Shown: piece after piece, positions 1 through 4,906 of the stretch | How positions within the stretch are numbered: the first letter of the stretch is position 1 | Layout: each line of letters begins with the position of its first letter | NCBI GenBank assembly: GCA_964402325.1 | Contig: CAYOBI010000070.1 | Span: forward strand, 1-13,610 | Direction: 5' to 3' | Source of the DNA: Raineyella sp964402325 | GTDB taxonomy: Bacteria > Actinomycetota > Actinomycetes > Propionibacteriales > Propionibacteriaceae | Length of the DNA stretch: 13,610 bases | Notes under the pieces: model-generated | What the model saw: only the letters and a program-made list of their open reading frames with translations | The model's database searches: none | Told to the model about the DNA's origin: nothing | Translations under genes and position numbers: made by a program

Positions 1-1495
1 CGGGATCGGCCGGCGCAGCGGCCGCGCCGACAGCCGCGCCGACGGCGGCCGGGACCGGCACCGGGGTCGCCACGGCGGCCGGCTCGGTGGTCTCGCTGCG
101 ACGCCGTTGCAGGCCCATCAGGGCCAGCGCGGAGGCGGCGGTGACGGCGGACCCGGCGATCAGCGCGACGAAGTACATCGGCACGTTGTCGACCGCGCCG
201 AGGACGGCGACGATCGGGCCGCCGTGCATCACGTGGTTCTGCGCGCCGAAGACGCCGGCCAGGGCGCCGGCGACGGCACCGCCCAGCATGTTGGCGGGGA
301 TGACCTGCAGGGGGCGGGCGGCCGCGAACGGGATGGCTCCCTCGGTGATGCCGAAGAACCCCATGAACAGGGCGGCGATGCCCGACTCGCGCTCCTGCGG
401 GGTGAACCAGGTGCGGCGGATCAACGTGGCGACGCCCATGCCGAGCGGCGGGACGGCGATCGCGGCGGCCACCATGGCCATCGGGGCGGCGTTGCCGGTG
501 GCGATCAGGCCGCCGCCGAAGAGGAAGGCCGTCTTGTTGATCGGGCCACCCATGTCGGAGCCGACCATGGCGCCGAGCACGGCACCGAGGACCACCACGC
601 TGGCGCCCTGCATGCCGCCCAGCCACTGGGTGAGGAAGGCGAAGAAGCCCGCGATGGGGGCGCCCACGACGTAGATGAAGAACAGGCCGACGATCGCCGA
701 GGTGAGGATCGGGATGACGATGATCGGCATGATCGGCTGGATGTACTTGTGCACCGGGATCTTCTTGATCCCGAGTGCCACGTAGCCACAGGCGAACCCG
801 GTGAGGATGCCGCCGAGGAAGCCGGATCCCGCCGCCGACCCGTAGAGGCTGCCGGTGATGGCGATGTAGCCGGTGATCATGCCGGGGGCGAGGCCGGGCC
901 GGTCCGCGATCGCGTACGCGATGAACCCGGAGAGGATCGGCACCATCAGGGTGAAGCCGAGTGCGCCGACCTGGCTGAGCGCGTACCAGAACGTCCCCTC
1001 GGGGATGACCAGGCCCTTGGCGGTCGGATGTCCACCGATGGACAAGGACAGGGCGATCAGCAGGCCCCCGGTGACCACGAACGGGATCATGTGCGAGACC
1101 CCGTTCATCAGGGCCTTGTAGATCGTGGCCCCGACACCGGGCCGCTCCGCGGCACCGACCGCGACGCGTTCGCCGCTCGCCACCGGGGCGGTCAGCGCCC
1201 GCCTGAGCAGGCCCTTCGGGTCCTTGATGCCTTCGGACACGCCGGTCGAGACCAGCGGCAGGCCCGCGAACCGGGACAGGTCGACCTGCTTGTCCGCGGC
1301 GATCACGACGGCGTCCGCCTACTCGATCTCCTCGGCGGTGAAGCCGTTCTCCACACCGATGGAGCCGTGGGTCTCGACACGGATGTCGTACCCCAGCTCC
1401 TCGGCGGCGGCCTGGAGGTTCTCCGCGGCCATGTACGTGTGGGCGATGCCGGTCGGGCAGGCCGTGATCGCGAGGATCTTCTTGGGTTCACTCAT
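1..1495 (-). pseudogene. PTS fructose/mannose-family EIIBC permease, interrupted by in-frame TAG; C-terminus beyond window
   Basis: This encodes a membrane sugar permease of the PTS fructose family, which takes phosphate from EIIA on the IIB cysteine and passes it to incoming sugar. The start at 1495 is supported by a GGAAGGAAA Shine-Dalgarno. IIB opens with KILAITACPTGIAHTYMAAE, and Cys13 is the expected phosphorylation site. Codon 59 (1319-1321) is TAG within EEIE-stop-ADAVVIAAD, where homologues have a sense codon. The same frame then stays open to the edge and reads as a complete IIC domain, including GGPINKTAF, GITEGAIPFAA and NHVMHGGP. After IIC comes an Ala/Pro/Val-rich linker that runs off the window and suggests a further IIA or HPr-like domain. 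The gene lies 67 nt downstream of manA in the same orientation, so mannose (ManP-like) is as likely a substrate as fructose. The alternatives to a pseudogene are a sequencing error or amber readthrough. A restart after the stop would lack Cys13. Confidence 0.88.
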
Positions 1496-1562
1496 CTGTG
1501 GGTGTTCCGTTTCCTTCCGCCCCGGGGTCCAGTCCGGGCAACGGTGGCTGCAGGCCTGCTGC

Positions 1563-2732
1563 CTACTGCTGAGCCACCGAGGTCATGAATCCGAGGCCGT
1601 CCTCGACGACCTCCACCTCCTCGCCGGCCGCAAGGAAGACCGCCTCGCCGCTCGCGAGGCGTACGTCCCCCGCCGTCCCGGTGAGGACCGCGCCGCCCCG
1701 TACGGTCAGGTAGATCCGCGGGCTGTCGGTGGCGGGCAGGGCCCGCGCGCCGGGGGCCGCATCGAGCCGCCACAGGGCGAAGTGGGGGGCGGGGGTGACG
1801 TAGCGCACGATGCCGTCACCGGCCGTTGCGAGGGTCACCCGGGCAGGGGCGGACGGGTGCGGGTCGATGACCTCGGTCAGCCCGTCCAGGTCGATGTGCT
1901 TGGGCGTCAGTCCGCCGCGGAGCACGTTGTCCGAGGAAGCCATCACCTCGACGCCGGTGCCGGACAGGTAGGCGTGCATCACGCCGGCCGGGACGTACAG
2001 CGCCTCGAGCGGTTCCAGCCGCAGTCGGTTCATCAGCAGGGCGACGACGATGCCCGGATCACCGGGGTACTCACGACCGAGCACGGCGACGGTGTCGCGG
2101 GCCTGCACGATCTCGGAGTCCTCCCCGTCCGGCCCGACGGCGGGGGCGGCGACGAGTTCGGCGACCAGCGCCGGGTCCCCGTCGCTCAGCAATGCACGGA
2201 TGATCGCCGCCAGGTCGGCCCCGTCGGCCACCAGCCGATCGGCCAGCCCGGACGCGGCCGGCCCCCCCAGGGCCCGCAGGATCGCGGCACTGCGGCGGGG
2301 CTCACGGAACCCGTACAGGGCCTCGAAGGGCTCCAGGGCGACCATGATCTCCGGCTTGGGCCAGTCGTCCCTGTACGTCCGCGTCGGGTCACCGAGGGCG
2401 ACACCGGCGGCGTTCTCCCGCGCGAACCCGACCCGGGCCTGCTCGGGAGTGGGATGGACCTGCAGGGACAGCGCCCGGGCGGCGCTGAGCAGCTTCATCA
2501 GGAAGGGCAGCCGGTCACCGAACCCGGCCCGCGAGCGCTCCCCCAGCACGGTCGGATCGGCGTCGACCACGGCGTCCAGCCCGACGCCGTCGACCGTCGC
2601 GGGGCCGGCCGGATGGGCGCCCAGCCAATACTCGGCGAACGGCTCCGTGGTCGGGTCCTGTCCCAGCAGTGCCGGGATGCGGTCGAAGGTCCCCCAGGCG
2701 TAGTTCTTGTCGGATCCGCGCAGGCTGTGCAT
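1563..2732 (-). CDS. manA: Mannose-6-phosphate isomerase, class I (ManA)
   Basis: This zinc enzyme interconverts mannose 6-phosphate and fructose 6-phosphate in the cytoplasm, linking mannose uptake or GDP-mannose supply to glycolysis. The 389-residue protein matches the usual class I length. Metal-ligand motifs are visible: QVHP (Q91, H93), KPEIM (E128) and PAGVMHAY (H253). The conserved NVLRGGLTPKH segment (R272) follows. I chose ATG 2732 because the family begins close to the conserved NYAWG motif and GAGGAAAGG lies just upstream; the frame stays open for 68 more codons upstream without family similarity. The PTS EIIBC gene follows after 67 nt, an arrangement like Bacillus manP-manA, so the two are probably cotranscribed. 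A LacI-type palindrome lies about 130 nt upstream of the start. The reading frame is intact, unlike its neighbour. Confidence 0.95.
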   Translation of the reverse strand: MHSLRGSDKNYAWGTFDRIPALLGQDPTTEPFAEYWLGAHPAGPATVDGVGLDAVVDADPTVLGERSRAGFGDRLPFLMKLLSAARALSLQVHPTPEQARVGFARENAAGVALGDPTRTYRDDWPKPEIMVALEPFEALYGFREPRRSAAILRALGGPAASGLADRLVADGADLAAIIRALLSDGDPALVAELVAAPAVGPDGEDSEIVQARDTVAVLGREYPGDPGIVVALLMNRLRLEPLEALYVPAGVMHAYLSGTGVEVMASSDNVLRGGLTPKHIDLDGLTEVIDPHPSAPARVTLATAGDGIVRYVTPAPHFALWRLDAAPGARALPATDSPRIYLTVRGGAVLTGTAGDVRLASGEAVFLAAGEEVEVVEDGLGFMTSVAQQ

Positions 2733-2860
2733 CGGTCGGTACCTTTCCTCGGCAAATCGAGTCATCGGGCGATCAGCAGACCGCCTCATCCTCGATTCCA
2801 CCATGTCCCACCCCGTCCGCGGGCCACGACCATCGGGCCCGGCGATACCGGAACCGTACC

Positions 2861-2876
2861 ATGTCAACGTTGTCAT
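2861..2876 (-). promoter_or_regulatory. LacI-family-type operator upstream of manA
   Basis: ATGTCAACGTTGTCAT is a 16-bp near-perfect palindrome: CAACGTTG in the centre with ATG/CAT flanks and one mismatched pair. The central CG step within CAACGTTG is the usual layout of LacI/GalR-family operators in Actinobacteria. On the minus strand it contains TTGACA. It also lies between a weak -35 (CTCCAA, 2881-2876) and a TACGGT -10 (2858-2853), spaced 17 nt, for transcription toward manA. Repression of the manA-PTS operon by a LacI-family sugar or sugar-phosphate sensor is inferred. No regulator gene is in the window. Confidence 0.6.
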
Positions 2877-2996
2877 TGGAGCTCGAAGGTGGGCTTCTAC
2901 GACGCACGCCGTGCGAAATTTCCCGCCCGCAGCCACCCACCCCGGCGGGGCGCCACCGGTGACGTGGTGGACCTCTCACCCGACACCTTCCGCCTA

Positions 2997-3012
2997 ATAC
3001 CCCTGGGGGTAT
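2997..3012 (+). promoter_or_regulatory. CsoR/CstR-type operator upstream of thioredoxin gene
   Basis: ATACCCC-TG-GGGGTAT has perfect 7-bp inverted arms and a 2-bp centre, the layout of operators bound by CsoR-family repressors, which sense Cu(I), persulfide or other ligands. A TAGCGT -10 candidate (3017-3022) starts 4 nt after the palindrome, so a bound repressor would cover the -35/-10 spacer. A persulfide-sensing CstR-like regulator would fit a thioredoxin target; copper sensing is the alternative. Confidence 0.7.
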
Positions 3013-3051
3013 GTGTTAGCGTGGCGGCACCACCCCCTGAAGGAGATGACC

Positions 3052-3423
3052 ATGGCGACGCTGCAGTTGACGGCGGACGATTTCGAGCAGACGGTGCTCC
3101 GCGAGGGCATCACGCTCGTGGACTTCTGGGCCGCGTGGTGCGGCCCGTGCCGTGCGTTCGCACCGGTGTTCGAGAAGGCGTCGGAAGCCCACCCGCATCT
3201 GCGCTTCGGCAAGGTCGACACCGAGGCCGAGCAGGGCCTCGCCACGGCCGCCCAGATCTCGTCGATCCCGACCCTGATGGCCTTCCGGGACGGGATCCTG
3301 GTGTTCCGCCAAGCGGGGGCGCTGCCGGCGAAGGCGCTCGACGAACTGATCGCCGCCGTGGAGGCCCTGGACATGGACGACGTCCGCACCCAGATCGCCG
3401 CCGAGCAGGCCGCCCGGGCCTGA
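3052..3423 (+). CDS. Thioredoxin (WCGPC type)
   Basis: This is a cytoplasmic thiol-disulfide oxidoreductase of 123 residues, close to the usual single-domain thioredoxin length plus a short C-terminal tail (DDVRTQIAAEQAARA). The active site FWAAWCGPCR has redox cysteines C30 and C33, and the cis-proline loop SIPTL (P73) is present. ATG 3052 is preferred over ATG 3046 because GAAGGAG ends 6 nt before it. The gene stands alone behind a CsoR/CstR-type palindrome, which suggests induction by metal or reactive-sulfur stress rather than housekeeping expression. The housekeeping trxA is therefore probably elsewhere. A strong hairpin follows the stop. I see no signal peptide. Confidence 0.93.
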   Translation: MATLQLTADDFEQTVLREGITLVDFWAAWCGPCRAFAPVFEKASEAHPHLRFGKVDTEAEQGLATAAQISSIPTLMAFRDGILVFRQAGALPAKALDELIAAVEALDMDDVRTQIAAEQAARA

Positions 3424-3452
3424 CCGCGGGGGAGGTGAGCCCTCCCCGGCGG
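3424..3452. terminator. Hairpin between convergent thioredoxin and GNAT genes
   Basis: Arms GGGGAGG (3429-3435) and CCTCCCC (3441-3447) enclose the loop TGAGC. They are extended by CCGC/GCGG across a G-G mismatch, giving an 11-bp GC stem that starts directly after the thioredoxin stop and ends just before the converging GNAT stop. There is no U-tract, as is common in actinobacterial terminators. It could work in both directions. Confidence 0.6.
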
Positions 3453-3456
3453 CGGC

Positions 3457-4200
3457 CTACCGGATGGCGCTGGGCAACCGCTCCCAGTCCGTCATCGGCA
3501 GCAGGTCGCGCTCCAGGTCGATCCGGGCGGCGGCCGCCAGCACGGAGCGCAGGGCCGAGTCGTCGAGGGCCTCGGGGCCCTCGTACTCGACGTAGTACTC
3601 GGTCAGGAACCGGGCGAGGAGATCCGGCGCGGGATCGCCCTGCCGGTCGAGGCGGATCAGGAACATCCCGCTGACCCGCCCCGCCCCCGGTTGCAACTCC
3701 GGCTGGACGAACGACAGCGGGAGCAGCCGGGCGCCGCGACGGCCGTAGAACTGCAGCCGGGCCACGGGGTCGCCGGTCCCCGGGGTCGCCGGCCACGCCC
3801 TCGGGTCGTCCACCTCGGCCAGGGCGACCGCGCCCCGACCGAGGTGGGCCAGCGCCCGGGTGACGTCCTCCATCAGGACCGACCCGATCCCCCCACCACG
3901 GGCCTGGGACGACACGGCGAGGTGGGACAGCATCAGCACCTCACCGCCGACGTACCGCTCGCACAGGTGGATCCCGACCGGATGGCCGTCACGCCGGAGG
4001 ACCCCGGAGGGTGCCGGATCATCGCTGGCGTAGACGCGCAGCACATCGCCGATGCTGGGCAACTCCTCGGGGCGGAAGGACGGCCGCAGCAGATCGTCGT
4101 AGACCTCGATGATCTCGGCCGTGCTGAGCGCGGCGAGTGGGAGAATGCCGGCGCCGGCCTCGGGCGAGGTCACGGGCGACGGGGTCCGGGGCGGGTTCAC
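3457..4200 (-). CDS. GNAT-family N-acetyltransferase
   Basis: This is a probable acetyl-CoA-dependent N-acyltransferase of 247 residues; the substrate is unknown. Motif A is clear: LSHLAVSSQARGGGIGSVLM (about residues 91-110), with the Q-A-R-G-G-G-I-G pyrophosphate-binding loop at 99-106. A later AVALAEVDDP and RLQFYGRRGARLLP resemble the beta-5 and final parts of the fold. The C-terminal extension of about 70 residues (after ALDDSALRSVLAAAARIDLE) goes beyond a minimal GNAT domain. The start is GTG 4200, placed by GAAGGA 8 nt upstream; the frame remains open further upstream but reads as low-complexity Arg/Pro/Ser. It converges on the thioredoxin gene and lies 100 nt beyond the end of the SHOCT gene on the same strand. 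Confidence 0.82.
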   Translation of the reverse strand: MNPPRTPSPVTSPEAGAGILPLAALSTAEIIEVYDDLLRPSFRPEELPSIGDVLRVYASDDPAPSGVLRRDGHPVGIHLCERYVGGEVLMLSHLAVSSQARGGGIGSVLMEDVTRALAHLGRGAVALAEVDDPRAWPATPGTGDPVARLQFYGRRGARLLPLSFVQPELQPGAGRVSGMFLIRLDRQGDPAPDLLARFLTEYYVEYEGPEALDDSALRSVLAAAARIDLERDLLPMTDWERLPSAIR

Positions 4201-4275
4201 AGTGACGATCCTTCCCTCAACAGCACCCCTCCACTGTGCCAGCACCGGCTGACACTCACCCCCGCTTCGGAGCGA

Positions 4276-4297
4276 CCGGACCCCGGAACGGGACCGG
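4276..4297 (-). terminator. Possible terminator hairpin after SHOCT gene
   Basis: CCGG (4276-4279) and CCCG (4282-4285) pair with CGGG (4289-4292) and CCGG (4294-4297) around a GAA loop, with a small internal loop. It begins 4 nt past the SHOCT stop. No U-tract is present. Confidence 0.4.
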
Positions 4298-4300
4298 GCG

Positions 4301-4666
4301 CTAGCTGAGGCCCAGCAACGCGGCCTTGGCGGCGGTGAACTCCTCCGCCGTGAGCAGCCCCTGCTGGTACAGGGCCGCCAACCGCTCGAGGCGGGCCAGC
4401 GGATCCTCGGCGGCGGCCGGGGCAGCCGCGGCGGCCGGGACGGGAGCGGCGGCCGGCTGCTGGGCCGCGACGGACCGGGCGACGGCCTCGTCGATGGCCG
4501 CCTGTCGGGTGATCTCCTCCGCTGCGGCGAGCTTCGCCTGCTGGGCGGCCGCCTCCTGCTGCTGGGCCGCGGCATTGTTCGCGACGGCGGAGGCGGTGCC
4601 CGCCACCACGGCCGTCCGCGCAGCGGTGCCCAACAGAGTGGGTCGACGTCGCCTGGACCTGATCAT
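4301..4666 (-). CDS. SHOCT domain-containing small protein
   Basis: This is a 121-residue protein of unknown function. A basic N-terminus (RSRRRRPTL) is followed by a short Ala/Val-rich hydrophobic segment (about 11-34, GTAARTAVVAGTASAVANNA), then an Ala/Gln/Glu-rich region likely to be helical (about 33-65), a Pro/Ala linker and a C-terminal SHOCT domain (about 89-118, DPLARLERLAALYQQGLLTA then EEF). SHOCT is a short domain usually found at protein ends and often linked to membrane or oligomerisation contexts. ATG 4666 is chosen because AAGGAG lies 7 nt upstream; earlier in-frame ATGs at 4684 and beyond lack such a site and fall in the promoter region. The gene diverges from the LuxR-family regulator and shares an operator-like palindrome with the HdeD operon. 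Confidence 0.85.
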   Translation of the reverse strand: MIRSRRRRPTLLGTAARTAVVAGTASAVANNAAAQQQEAAAQQAKLAAAEEITRQAAIDEAVARSVAAQQPAAAPVPAAAAAPAAAEDPLARLERLAALYQQGLLTAEEFTAAKAALLGLS

Positions 4667-4715
4667 CGCCCTGCTCCTTCTCATTCGGATCGACGCTCCC
4701 CGTCGATTCGGCATC

Positions 4716-4744
4716 ATGTTAGGCCGGCCGCCGGCAACCGTCAT
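4716..4744 (-). promoter_or_regulatory. Candidate promoter of SHOCT gene
   Basis: Reading on the minus strand, ATGACG (4744-4739, 4/6 to TTGACA) and TAACAT (4721-4716) are separated by 17 nt. A transcript would begin near 4709 and give a leader of about 43 nt. Confidence 0.5.
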
Positions 4745-4761
4745 CCCCCGCTGCGGGGGAT
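4743..4761. promoter_or_regulatory. 19-bp palindromic operator, copy 1
   Basis: ATCCCCCGC-T-GCGGGGGAT is a perfect 9-bp inverted repeat with a single central base. It abuts the candidate -35 of the SHOCT gene and is centred near -43 relative to the inferred start, a class II activator position. A near-identical copy sits at the same offset upstream of the HdeD operon. It lies 145 bp or more upstream of the LuxR-type gene, so the SHOCT gene is the more likely target. Confidence 0.6.
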
Positions 4762-4844
4762 CCGTGCGCCCGCTCCGACCCGGCATCATGTCGGGCCGCA
4801 GTGTGCCGGAGTTCGCGGTCTGTGGCACGTCCGCGCGATTCAGT

Positions 4845-4873
4845 CTGTCGGAGACCCCCAACACGCCTAGGCT
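4845..4873 (+). promoter_or_regulatory. Weak candidate promoter of LuxR-family regulator
   Basis: CTGTCG (4845-4850) and TAGGCT (4868-4873) are 17 nt apart, ending 33 nt before the TTG start. The -35 match is poor; the call rests mainly on the TAnnnT -10 and the spacing. Confidence 0.3.
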
Positions 4874-4906
4874 GGCGGCAGATCCGGCAGTGGCAGGGAG
4901 AGCACC

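Larger units (their letters stand above)
2733..3051. other. Divergent intergenic region, manA / thioredoxin
   Basis: This 319-bp stretch has no plausible gene. It is less GC-rich than its surroundings around 2851-2935. It holds a LacI-type palindrome at 2861-2876 nearer manA and a CsoR/CstR-type palindrome at 2997-3012 next to the thioredoxin gene. I see no other convincing structure; the segment 2905-2990 is featureless to me. Confidence 0.7.
4709..4798. repeat. 18-bp direct repeat pair flanking the palindrome
   Basis: CGGCATCATGTTAGGCCG (4709-4726) and CGGCATCATGTCGGGCCG (4781-4798) match at 16 of 18 positions and lie 72 bp apart, either side of the 19-bp palindrome. The first copy contains the candidate -10 of the SHOCT gene on the minus strand. 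The origin is either local duplication or a second protein-binding site. Confidence 0.5.

Noticed and set aside
107..1588. Long plus-strand open frame opposite the PTS permease
   Set aside because: Its product is a low-complexity His/Asp/Gly/Arg-rich string, typical of an antisense shadow in GC-rich DNA, while the minus strand encodes a clear EIIBC.
2733..2936. N-terminal extension of ManA by 68 codons
   Set aside because: The extension crosses the candidate promoter and operator, lacks family similarity, and a good Shine-Dalgarno precedes ATG 2732.
1125..3674. 849-codon plus-strand open frame across manA and the thioredoxin gene
   Set aside because: It overlaps three well-supported genes in other frames and has no recognisable domain or ribosome site.
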